From: Phallus indusiatus
Taxonomy: Eukaryota > Basidiomycota > Agaricomycetes > Phallales > Phallaceae
DNA length: 64,000 bases
Assembly: GCA_027605045.1 (NCBI GenBank)
Contig: JAQFWX010000046.1
Coordinates: 186,001 to 250,000, forward strand
Reading direction: 5' to 3'
Of this stretch, positions 54,762-64,000 are shown piece after piece. Position numbers and translations under genes: made by a program. The notes below the pieces were generated by a model, which did no database searches, was not told the origin of the DNA, and saw only the letters and a list, made by a program, of their open reading frames with translations. How positions within the stretch are numbered: the first letter of the stretch is position 1; every line of letters begins with the position of its first letter.

Positions 54762-57357
54762 TCACTCCGTACAATTATCTCTACAAAAGGCATTTATCGC
54801 AGGTGGGATGTTAAATTGGGCTGCAACAGTCGGTAAACTATTAAATTGCATTAAAAGTCCTGCAGTAAGATGCCACGCAATGTGGCAGTGGAAAGCCCAA
54901 ACTCCAGCTACATGAATATGAATAAGTTGTACGCATTATAAGATCGAGATCAAGAGCAAGAAACACTTACGATTGTCTGTAATGAATCGAAGAACTAAAA
55001 ATGATTGTGCTGGGACAAAAATGGTATCTCGACGTAAGGGGTTGGTTGTATCAAATACTTGACCATCGTAAGTTCCAGGACCAGTCCCTAATCTGTAGCC
55101 AAAAGAAGTCAGATAATTGACTCCGGGTTGCTTGTTTAATTAGAGGACGTACACCCAGAAAGTATGTCCATGCAAATGGAAGGGATGTCCTCCGGAATCA
55201 AGATTATTCTATGCATCACATAAATTCATCAATTCATAGTGAAAAGAGATAATGACATACCAGAATAATTTGAACAACTTGAATGTTGTGCTCTGTCCAG
55301 ATTAGTTGTCCACCAGCGGCAAGACTCAAACCTTCCGGAGCATACCCCAAAGGATCTCTCATCACTTGCTGAAGAGTCGTCGTACCCTGAAGTGGTACCC
55401 AGCTCTGGAAAAATATTATATCTTCAATTATAACACAAGAGCGAGAAAAATAAGCATACGATATTGTTAATAAATGCTTTATTGATTCCATCTGGGAGAG
55501 TATTGAATATAAACGTAAGATTGACTTGATGGTTAAAGTCTGGTGCAGCTAGCGGAATAATGGGAACAAGTGTCGAAGTTACATTTAAGTCTGCGAGAGG
55601 TTCTCCCGGACCTGGATCAGGTGAGTGGATACTATTAGGTAGTGTTCCTGGTCTCGTTTTTGAATCCGTGTATCTACATATAAGACACTAAATCAAACGT
55701 GTTCTTCTGGAAGAAGAAAGAAAAACATACCGAATGACCCCTCGAATATCCGTATTCTGACCGGGTTCATCATATGTAAACATATCAGTCAACATCGTCG
55801 ACCGCATCCAATATAAGCCATTCGCATTGGCAGTTGCATTGGCATGAACGATAACAGAGTATCTTTGCGCGACAGCTAGTTCCACACCTGCTACCGGCGT
55901 CGGCTCTAGAAGCGTTCCGTCCGCTTCGATAACAGTTAGAGGGTGATCATCGATTGAAAATCGGAAATTGGCGAGAGACCCGGTGTGCACTATACGTATG
56001 CGGTATCTGATACGATTATTAGGACTCGGAAGGAACGGACAAGTGGAAATATTGAAATTACGTTTTGCCTCTGACGAAATTAAACTTGGATGTGTTAGTT
56101 TTGAGATAGACGACACCTATAGTAGTAGGTAATCCATCGTACATACCGTGAAATAGGAGCCTAAATTGCCACCAGTAAAATATTGTCCATGACCATTCAA
56201 AGTCTATACGAAGGAAAGGTTGTCGAGGGACAACAAGAGTCGCGAGAATTAAAATCTTACTGCGGAATCAGGTACAGGCTCATTTCCTGCACCAGTTCCC
56301 AAAGGACCAGTAGTCTATGAATCATGTCACAAGTGAAAACGTATGGAAGTAGCTTTCAAACGCACCGAGAAGTACTCGTTTAAGAGAGCTTCGGTGTACA
56401 CATGATACCAATCTTGAACCACGACCAAGAGATCTCCATCCCATGATGGAAGCCCCCATGGAGAAGGTGCTGTTGGGTGAACTACAATGCCACCTACGAC
56501 ACCGTCACTATACTGCATTCTGACTGGTACGTGTTAGATAAGAGAATAAAACCAAGACAGAAATGATGTCGATACAATCTGCAAGAAACATTTAGCCTTC
56601 TGAAACTGTTTTACATTCAAATGGACCTCACGAGAGCTAAAAAAAAAACAAGTTATTTACCAACTCTGTTTTACGCAAAAATAGCTAACTTACTGCCACC
56701 AAGTCGTTCCCGAAAACGACCCAAACCCAAAACTTCAAAGATATTAAACCAATACTTCATTATACAGATACCACACCTATTACCTATAAGTCTGCGACTG
56801 CCCCGGAGGAATACCACATTCAGTTATAGCAGCGTTTCCATCGAAGAAATTGGTGCCGTTTTGAGGCTTCGAAGGAGAAAAGCATTACTTCAAGCCAGTT
56901 GTTCAATCAAATTGACTATAGCGTACCAGCCCATGCCAATGAATGGTTGTCGCATTCGGGAGTAGATTGAGCACATGTACGATAACATGATCATATTGGT
57001 TGGCTTCTAAGATAGGCCCTGGGTACTGGCCTGCATCCGTAAAATCAGTATACAGCGACACGTGCGTTTTTCGAACGGCTTACCATTGACAACGACTATC
57101 TCGCGCTCAACACCATCAGGGGCACCTTGGCCGAGGGAAACGGTCCAGTTGAAAACACGGGTTTGAGGGGGTTGTCCGACGAGACCATTCAGGACAAAGT
57201 TGTTGGTGTTTAGAGGGATTGGCGGGAGAGGGTTAGGAACGGAGACCGTAGGGCATGTGCTGCGAGATGAGTCTGCGGCCTGAGTCTGAGATTGCGCGCT
57301 TGCAGGTGCCCATGTGCATGCGGCGACGAAGAACAACAGATGTTTTATGGAGAACAT
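54762..57357 (-). CDS. Secreted multicopper oxidase
   Basis: A laccase/ferroxidase-type enzyme that oxidises phenols or metal ions and reduces O2 to water. The signal peptide is MFSIKHLLFFVAACTWAPAS, with cleavage near A-S-A-Q. Copper motifs in order: TTIHWHG (first His pair), GTTWWH (second, followed by a tiny or unclear exon), HPFHLHGHTFWV (third) and AFHCHIAWHLTAGLL (fourth, with the T1 Cys and Leu ten residues on). Other family marks are QNGTNFFDGNAAITECGIPP, MQYSDGVVGGIVVHP, SLANFRFSIDDHPLTVIEAD and DTTNPLRRDTIFVP. About 12 introns. The stop TGA is at 54762. Leu at the axial position suggests medium to high redox potential (established for laccases). The exon joining WWH to MQYSDG could not be fixed by eye. 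Confidence 0.88.
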
Positions 57358-58640
57358 CCAGTTGAGTATGTCAGAATTCCGACTCTGTTTGGTTATGCTG
57401 TTTTCTAGGAGTAGCGAGCGGAATCATGTTGACTCGTAGGGGCAATATTTATATGAAACCTTGATAAGTACATCAAATCAATTTTGAGGCGAAAAGGTAA
57501 CAAAACGGATACTTCAGTTATTCACTTCGGGTCCCGGCCGACAATATGCAAATTGAAGCTCAACTAACTTGCTGCCAAAGAAGATCATTTTTGGAGTACA
57601 GATCAAATCCGGTGATAATAGACTAGATTGTAATTCAAAACAGATTGCCGGCTATTCCTTCGGGCCTTGCCTTAGTATGAATATGAAAAAGAAATTGCGA
57701 TAGCGGAAATCGAGCAATATCAATTGGGCGGTTGTACCTCCAAAACACTACGGCTCCGAGATCCTAATTTCGAGTCGTCCATCTGTCAACAAATAGTTTA
57801 GCACTAAACTCTAAAGGTCTAAATTATGACATTTTTTTACAAACCTCAGTCTAAAATGATTATCATGTGGGTCTAATTTTAAAAGGTTAATTAAGTTGTT
57901 GACGCTTCTCAGAACCGGTGGGTTCCACATAAACTACTCAGTACAATCACATACATATTCATCTCGAGGGTTCGGTTCTCGATATATTTTTGCAATCAAA
58001 TGTAAGAGTCGAAAACTAGTTCAATCAAACTAGCGCGGCGGTTCCTGCAATATTTGACTGACGAGTACAGCAGCATGATTGGCGTTCGGTCAGATGAAAT
58101 AGGAACCATACAGGGCGGTCATGGTAGGGCATACCACATATGGGATGAAGCTCAATTTGAAAAGCCACCAATAGCATCCCTCGTGTTATAAATGCGATTG
58201 ATGTTCGGACTTGTACTTTTTTGACATTGTTGTATCGAGGCTGGGATTAGCTTAATACGAAGCCAAAGCTGCGAGACTCGGATGGTAAGCACATGTACGC
58301 TATCACTCAAGGTTGATATAAGACGACGCGTATAAATATGACCAATAAAAACGTGCCTTTTATCAATTATTCTAGCTTGTTTGCAGATCCTGGTAATGAC
58401 TAAACGCAAATATCATCATCCAGAAGTGGTTCTGATCACGGTGTTCACTGTTGCTCGGAGGAAACCGAAATGCGGAGATTCAAAATAGAGTGAGCGCTTT
58501 AGTCACTGGCTTAAGTCAGCAGATTGTGTAACAATGACGTCATAATTATTGACGCCAATCGTACAGTCGGCGTTCCGAGTTCAACTTTGGGTTCAACTCC
58601 TTTCAAAAGTGAGTGCTTGTGCATTGTCGACAATTTCGTA
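57358..58640. other. Intergenic upstream of the multicopper oxidase
   Basis: Includes the oxidase promoter, with TATAAATA (minus strand) at 57446-57453, about 90 bp before the ATG. From about 58430 the sequence is similar to 63100-63390. No gene recognised. Confidence 0.4.
57446..57453 (-). promoter_or_regulatory. TATA box of the multicopper oxidase gene
   Basis: TATAAATA on the minus strand, about 90 bp upstream of the start codon; sequence match and spacing only. Confidence 0.45.
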
Positions 58641-58760
58641 GTCAACGATAGTCAACAAGAAAACTACAACTCTGTAAAAGTATTTTCACACGCCGACTCT
58701 ACCAGCTTCTTATATATCAAATGAGCCAATTCAAGTCTCCTACCGACGCCGACGGCAACG
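58641..58760 (-). pseudogene. 3' scrap of the unrecognised gene at 63334
   Basis: On the minus strand it encodes LELAHLIYKKLVESA, matching VELSHLMYRKLVELA at the end of the gene at 63334, and the downstream flank (58430-58620) is also shared. Only the last few dozen codons are present. Confidence 0.5.
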
Positions 58761-59034
58761 CACGATGCCTCAAGAAAGCGAAAACCACCAACTCAACAAC
58801 TCAGAAACGCGATCGGGATCTTGAAGTCTAGAATGAGTGAATCTCATGCTTCCTTTACCCGCCCCATCGACAGAGCACACAACGGATCGCCGGGTGCCGA
58901 TAACAACTTAGAGGATACAATATCTGGTGTTACTACAAAATGAAACCATTGATGATCGATATTCAAGTTGTCTAACTATGCACATGTGACACAGCACCTT
59001 CCAGTTTCCATGCAACGGTTCAGATAACTCCACA

Positions 59035-60101
59035 TCATTGCTTACCCGTTTGTGCCCAAAGTGTTAGAGTGACCGCCTCGAGATAACCCAGATCGTAATT
59101 TCCCTCACTGGCGGGGACCTTGGCCCCATCTTTCCACTCAAAACCATTCTCCAGGAACAAGCCAATCAGTCTCGAGACGTCGATAAGCTTCTTCTGCTCC
59201 TCGGAGACGTCTCCCATGGCCTGGTACAAGGTCTCCCAGAACAGGTCCCGCAATTCCTGCTGGTTCGAATGATAACGCCAACCATAACTCACGGTCCGCT
59301 TCCCAAGCGCGACCTCGAGTCCCCCGAGATACATCCCAAAGGGGCCGATAACAGTGTCCTTCCAATCGCAAATGCCCGTGATGCGGCCCGTCTCCTTGTC
59401 CACATGGATGTTATTCTCAAGCAGATCGGTATGGTTGGGCACCAGCAGCCAATCGGGAGCCAAGAGACGCGGGAGCATGGAGATGAGATAGTCCAACGTC
59501 GGACGAAAGCGCTGGGGCAGCCCTGCCTGGAGTTGGGAGAGTCCCGACGAGTACTCCTTGAATAGCGATTCGGAACTCGGACGTGGCATCTGTTTCGGCG
59601 TTTTGTGCCATGCCGAAGCGAAAAACCTGTATGATCGGCCAGCGTCAAGTCAGCTACACCATTTCTTCTATATGGGGAGTGGAGGGGACGTCGGTACCGA
59701 CGTACATACCTAGCAAAGTCCTGCACTGTGTTCTTCAGGAGATCAAAGTCGTCTCGAGCAAGATACATTGAAACCCCTCCCACGTTGTTCATAGTGTAAA
59801 CATAGAGCTCGCCCATTTTGCCGACAAACTGGTGACGTGGTGTAAATCCATCGTAAGCTGTCTCAATATATCCGATAACATTCATGTCGAGAGCAGAGTG
59901 ACTGGCGCGAAATTGGACGATACAAGTCTCATCGCTAGAGACGACAGTGTAGCTGGCTCCACCCTGGAGCTTTGTCGTGTAAACAGACTGGCCTGTAATT
60001 CGTCTGGCCTCGAGGTCGCATTGCTCCTGCGTTACAGGAGCGTTCTTCTTAAAAAAGTTTGAGATCTGGTATATGGCTAGCGCAGCAAGATTAGCCTCCA
60101 T
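59035..60101 (-). CDS. Aminoglycoside-phosphotransferase-like kinase
   Basis: A protein-kinase-fold phosphotransferase of the APH type; substrate unknown. Exons 60101-59710 and 59626-59035 (83-bp intron, phase 2) give 327 aa. The start is the first ATG in frame (MEANLAALAIYQISNFFKKN). The N-lobe has YTVVSSDETCIVQFR; the C-lobe has the catalytic loop LLVPNHTDLLENNIHVD (H-x-D and following N) and the metal-binding GICDWKDTVIGPFGMYLGGL. It ends TLTLWAQTGKQ. Such genes are numerous in Agaricomycetes and rarely relate to antibiotic resistance. Its promoter region, together with the hydrophobin 3' flank, is the part duplicated at 50941-51310. Confidence 0.85.
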
Positions 60102-60407
60102 TATGTCTGTCGCGGATGACAATGGGTGCTTATGGACGTACGAAGAAGAATGGGGATGATCACGGTCTTTTTTGTAAAGCCCGAGGACCAGTCTGGCTCA
60201 AGGACAGACAGCGATCCTAGGTCTCCTGGGGAAATCCGATGGTCAATAAATTGATTCACACACGCACACACACAAATTGGATTTAATTTTCAATAAATCA
60301 TTTGACGACAAAAAGAGTAGTTATAAAACCTAGCACTCGAATCTGACTATCTTATCCTTATGGACAAAGACACGATTTCCAGAGAATTTTCTTCTCAACT
60401 CTAAGAC

Positions 60408-60919
60408 TCAAACATTAATAGAGTTGCAGCCCAAGTTGATCTGTGGTTAAGTTTAGCCTCATATCCGACTTTGTGCGTGAAAATGAGAATAAGAAGAATG
60501 TACTAACAAAGCCATTGAAATTGTCTCCATCACAGCAAACGGGGGCCTGGGTACAGCTCGCGCCTTCAGCAGAACCACTAGCCAGATATGTTAGATTTCC
60601 TAGCAAGTTCACATGCAGGCAGCAAGCTACACTTACTCAACGCCTACTGCAGTGCAGCCAAGACCGACTTGGCCGGTGCTGGAGGAAAGATTTCCTGCGT
60701 TGATACCCAACAGGTCCAAAAGATTGCCAATGACTGGGTTGCTGGCATCCTGCACCGTGTTGCAGCACATAACGCTGCCTAAGAGAAAATAAGATGAAAA
60801 AAATCAATCGAGGTGACTATCCAGGCCTCACCAGTGTTGCATTGATCAACGATAGTTGTCTGGGGGGCTGCTGCAACAGAGAGAGCAAGGAGGGCTGGGA
60901 CAAAAAGTTTGGAGAACAT
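60408..60919 (-). CDS. Class I hydrophobin
   Basis: A small secreted protein that self-assembles at air-water or wall surfaces. Exons 60919-60832, 60778-60637, 60577-60508 and 60440-60408 give 110 aa. Signal peptide MFSKLFVPALLALSVAAAPQ. The eight cysteines follow the hydrophobin pattern: C (VDQCN), CC (VMCCN), C (GLGC), C (GASC), CC (VCCDG), C (NLGCNS), ending S-I-N-V. The spacing between the CC pair and the fourth Cys (about 36) is that of class I. The third intron is placed at GGCTTT|GTTAGT because this restores the last Cys. TATA box at 60998-61005. Three introns, typical for basidiomycete hydrophobins. Confidence 0.93.
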
Positions 60920-60997
60920 TATGAAAGCTGAAGATGAAAGAGCTGCTAGAGAAAGTTCGACTGAGTGAACTGGGGAAAAGGTTTGAAAATTTACCCC

Positions 60998-61005
60998 CTT
61001 TTATA
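60998..61005 (-). promoter_or_regulatory. TATA box of the hydrophobin gene
   Basis: TATAAAAG on the minus strand, about 80 bp upstream of the start codon, a strong match expected of a highly expressed gene. Confidence 0.6.
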
Positions 61006-61617
61006 GACAAAAATTGGCTGACTATTTTCTTTCTTTTTTTTTTGGATACAAAACCTCGCGGGGTCTGAGCTGCATACTACAGCTATTGTTTCAATGAGTT
61101 CCAGATCCCCGCAAGATTAAACACCTTAGCCACTCACGCTCTCTCAAACTGAACGTTCGCTTGATGATTGGTTGTGAATGTTTGTTGATTTAGAGACAAA
61201 TCATATTGAATTTATGCCGTAAAATGGGGCCATTGTGAACTTGTCGACAACTGGCTATTACCGACACTCTAAGTGGCTTCCCCGGGTCGTAAACCAATGA
61301 CTCGTGAATAGCTTTCCGACTTGCATTAAAATCAATCTCTAAGTTCTTTTAAACCTATTTGGAGTAACGGGGAGAATGCACAGTTAATGTGAGAAGCAAG
61401 ACTTCATTTCATCAACAAAAGCGGTGTGTTGCTCGAACCGGCAGAAAACCCATTCATATTATCAGACACGGAGATGATGAGTGCAGCCCAAATATCACTT
61501 GACCTGGACAAAAGAATTGAATTGACGTTTGTTTGCAAAAAAAAGATTGATTACACTTGGACCAAATGAGATATGCTACGTGTTGATCAGAAGTGGCGCA
61601 AAGGAATCTTCGTCTTC
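61006..61617. other. Intergenic upstream of the hydrophobin
   Basis: Hydrophobin promoter side. An imperfect hairpin around 61050-61120 (CCTCGCGGGGTCTG pairing with CAGATCCCCGCAAG) is visible, of unknown meaning. No gene recognised. Confidence 0.35.
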
Positions 61618-62438
61618 TTAAGCACCGTGACCAGTCATTTCCGGGATAATGCACGTTTCTTCTTGAGCGTCTTCAACAGTGTTCACATCATAATTACAGG
61701 CGTTAGTGTTGAAACATCTGGTCGTCCCAGCTTCAGAAACCAATAGGTCGAAATTCCTCAAGTGTACTGATTCCAATCTAATGAAATATTCTCCAAAGGT
61801 ACTTATGTGAAAGGGGAGAAGCGAAGCGAGCGGTGATGTCAATATTAATACAATACAGTCACTACGTCACTGACCAAGCTGTTCCTACACGAGTAAAACA
61901 ACACAGCGTCATTAATTCGCATTTGGTCTTTCTCCGCATACCAAGAATTCTTTGGGCTGCAGGCGTCTCATGCTACGGCTTTGCTTTTCGCGAAATGAAA
62001 CACCTTCCAAAAGGGAACTCGGGATATCGAGATTTTTAATGTTTAGCAGTTTTGCAAAAAACCGATGCGCAGCTAGAGAATCTTCATTCTGAATTGAATC
62101 AACAAAACCAGACATTATTGGTCTGATGCTTGAATGCACTTACAGCATTTCGAGTTCGAAGTACCCATCACAAGCCTATGCTTTGGAGATGCCGACTGCA
62201 ATGCCGTAGAGTTAGCTTCCGAGTTGATTTGTACACGGGATCGACATACAAATTTGCACAGCAACAATAACTTTTCAATGTTCTCTTCATCGATACCTTC
62301 GTGGAAATAATCATCATTGACGCCGTCACCTGAACCGCCGAAATCTCCGAAAGACAGAATCCACGGGGGCTGGAACCGTATGCGATCGCTTTCCCTAATT
62401 GCCCTCCAAGACAAATAAAATCTGGCTATTAAATTCAT
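61618..62438 (-). CDS. Hypothetical three-exon protein
   Basis: Not recognised. Exon 1 from 62438 (MNLIARFYLSWRAIRESDRI; ILSFGDFGGSGDGVNDDYFH; RLVMGTSNSKCC) ends at a GTAAGTGC donor near 62146. Exon 2 begins after TTCAG near 62093 (NEDSLAAHRFFAKLLNIKNL, DIPSSLLEGVSFREKQSR, MRRLQPKEFL). Exon 3 near 61800-61618 (STFGEYFIRLESVHLRNFDL, CFNTNACNYD, ETCIIPEMTGHGA, stop). Splice signals are reasonable and the pieces are in order, but the phase of the last junction is uncertain. No signal peptide is obvious. It could be unrelated fragments. Confidence 0.35.
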
Positions 62439-63333
62439 TTTTTAAAATTTTCAAAGATGTTGCGCGTGACCAGAAACCAATCTACCCGGGACAAATGCTT
62501 TTTGCAGCATGATCTTGCGACTGCTAACAAGCTTGCAAAGAACTTGTCATAAAACATGTGGAATGCACAGTGAAAGGGCATGGACTCAACATTCCAACTG
62601 GGCCATCATCTTGAAGTCAAAATCAATTTGAACCTTCCGCATCCTGAAGTGGACCATGGTTGTATTTGAACCACCCTCTCATCCTTCGTCATCTACCCAC
62701 TTTATTGATGTCTCTTTGGTATAATACGATCTTCCCTGAAGACCTGTACCAGCCTGACCCGGAGACTGTCTCCGCGATCCGCTATTAGTTCCACTTGCAC
62801 CACCTACACCTACACTTTCCACCCCAAAAGCGGCAATATCACCAAAACCACCACCACCGAAGGGCCATAAATACCATAGAGAGCAAAGGTATTCCTCCAA
62901 AGTCATCTCTACCTTGCCATGTCATAGACCGTCTTCTTTGTCTCCGACTGCAGTTAGAGGGCGAACACCACCAGCACCTCCGAAAACAGACGTCATATCA
63001 TCCAGAATTTCACGGGACACAAACCTCGTTGCATGGTCTTTCGAGAAAACATCAGATGAATAACTCAAGGGGCGAAACATGAGTGGGTAGTCGTAAAACC
63101 TAGCAGTTCTGGTGTTGCTCGGAGAAGACCGAGATGAGGATATCGAAGCGTTTTATTAGTCACGTGAATTACGTTAGTTTGTTATGTAACAATTGACGCC
63201 GAAGTTCTGCGAACTTGTGCATGCGCACTGCCGCACTGGCTCTGAAAGTAGACGGAGTCGACAATAAAGATTTCCCTACAGATGACTAGATTACGAAGAA
63301 AAAAGAAGAAAAAAAGAAACAACCAAATTATTC
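62439..63333. other. Gene-poor stretch
   Basis: A minus-strand frame at 62679-62906 is Gly-rich (LWPFGGGGFGDIAAFGVESV) but unsupported. From about 63100 the sequence is related to 58430-58640, the downstream flank of the next gene. Confidence 0.3.
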
Positions 63334-64000
63334 TCATGCCAACTCCACCAGCTTCCTATACATCAAATGAGACAACTCAACCGTCTGCCTAACCTGATCC
63401 ACATGCGTCAGACTAATATTCAACGTCCCCCCCGCAAGCATATTCGTAATCTCCTCGTTAGACATAATCTGGGCATAGTGCAGCCCTTTGCAGCTAAACT
63501 GTGCAGGTCTCCGAAGAACCAAATAAGATTTTTCGTTGAAAGGGATAAAGTATACCCATTCGATGCCATAGCCAAGATTTGGCACGCCTTTGGGTACGAT
63601 CTGTGGAATGTGACCTTCCTTTGATTCAATAGGCGAAGAGAGAACGCGGACGCATGGGATTTTGCTTATCGAGCTGTTGATTGATCCAGGAGTCCTGAAA
63701 AGCACGATGCAGCAGTCATAAAGATCTGTTGGTGTATATTCCGATCCTGTTATCCATGCCGTGCTCGTCAGTAATGTGTCGCCTAGTATGCCTACGATAT
63801 CGACCTGAACGAAATTTTGATCGACCTGTTTGGTGACCAAGTCCTTCGCAGGGTAAAATTGCAGTAGCTCGGGAAGTTGAATCATTGAGCGAATTTGGTC
63901 CTCTGAGAAAGAGTCATCGGCATATGATTCGGTGCGTCGGACATGTACAAGTGATTCGTATTTCGACGTGGCGAGGACAAGATTGAAGATCCTGGATTTG
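63334..64000 (-). CDS. Unrecognised protein, C-terminal part (5' end outside window)
   Basis: The frame is open from the window edge to the stop at 63334. It reads RIFNLVLATSKYESLVHVRR, SEDQIRSMIQLPELLQFYPA, WITGSEYTPTDLYDCCIVLF, YGIEWVYFIPFNEKSYLVLR, FSCKGLHYAQIMSNEEI, MLAGGTLNISLTHVDQVRQT and VELSHLMYRKLVELA. It looks like a soluble globular protein; I recognise no family. A scrap of a related gene lies at 58641-58760. No intron is needed in the visible 220 codons. Confidence 0.55.
   Translation of the reverse strand, partial: KSRIFNLVLATSKYESLVHVRRTESYADDSFSEDQIRSMIQLPELLQFYPAKDLVTKQVDQNFVQVDIVGILGDTLLTSTAWITGSEYTPTDLYDCCIVLFRTPGSINSSISKIPCVRVLSSPIESKEGHIPQIVPKGVPNLGYGIEWVYFIPFNEKSYLVLRRPAQFSCKGLHYAQIMSNEEITNMLAGGTLNISLTHVDQVRQTVELSHLMYRKLVELA

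Noticed and set aside
54691..54915. Plus-strand 74-codon frame
   Set aside because: Antisense of the multicopper oxidase last exon, which carries the conserved copper-binding end.
61050..61120. GC-rich hairpin considered as a tRNA or terminator
   Set aside because: No tRNA cloverleaf or box A/B pattern could be fitted, and bacterial-type terminators do not apply.

Overview
The window reads as nuclear DNA of a mushroom-forming basidiomycete (Agaricomycetes). The evidence is genes split by many introns of about 50-65 bp, a class I hydrophobin, a secreted multicopper oxidase, F-box and HNH-type gene expansions, a Ty1/copia element, and small hAT-like and mariner-like elements. No CRISPR array, bacterial operon or recognisable tRNA/rRNA gene was seen. 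All gene models were spliced by eye from reading frame and GT..AG sites.

Layout. 1-3.4 kb: the 3' half of one MFS transporter (+) and a complete DHA1-like MFS transporter (-). 3.8-14.1 kb: a tandem array of a three-exon gene family I do not recognise (here 'family X'). Copies A, C and D look intact. B is decayed, E carries two frameshifts, F is split by a 118-bp foldback element, and two 3' scraps remain. An F-box scrap sits in frame just upstream of copy A. 14.7-16.3 kb: an F-box protein. 17.2-18.4 kb: ribosomal protein eS4. 19.3-21.1 kb: an arsenite methyltransferase whose frame continues into a rhodanese/Cdc25-like domain. 21.4-28.6 kb: a UFD4/TRIP12-type HECT ubiquitin ligase (-), 17 exons, about 2035 aa.

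29.5-44 kb is a duplication-rich accessory block. It holds at least seven copies or scraps of an HNH-nuclease-like family, mostly broken, and one intact and one broken F-box gene, each divergent from an HNH-like copy. It also holds two non-autonomous hAT-like elements with perfect 8-bp target duplications, foldback MITEs, and direct and inverted duplications.

44.8-50.0 kb is a nested insertion: a beta-trefoil lectin-like gene (-) interrupted by a mariner-like inverted-repeat element, itself interrupted by an intact copia retrotransposon with 182-bp LTRs and a 5-bp target duplication. 50.9-51.3 kb is an inverted copy of the 3' end and downstream flank of the hydrophobin gene at 60.4-60.9 kb.

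52-64 kb (all -): a second DHA1-like MFS transporter related to the first, a secreted multicopper oxidase, an aminoglycoside-phosphotransferase-like kinase, the hydrophobin, a hypothetical three-exon gene, and the 3' part of an unrecognised gene running off the window end.

Functionally, eS4 and the HECT ligase are housekeeping genes set among fast-evolving material. The most unusual points are the family X array, the arsM-rhodanese fusion, the HNH/F-box divergent pairs with a conserved hairpin between them, and the nested transposon insertion in the lectin gene.
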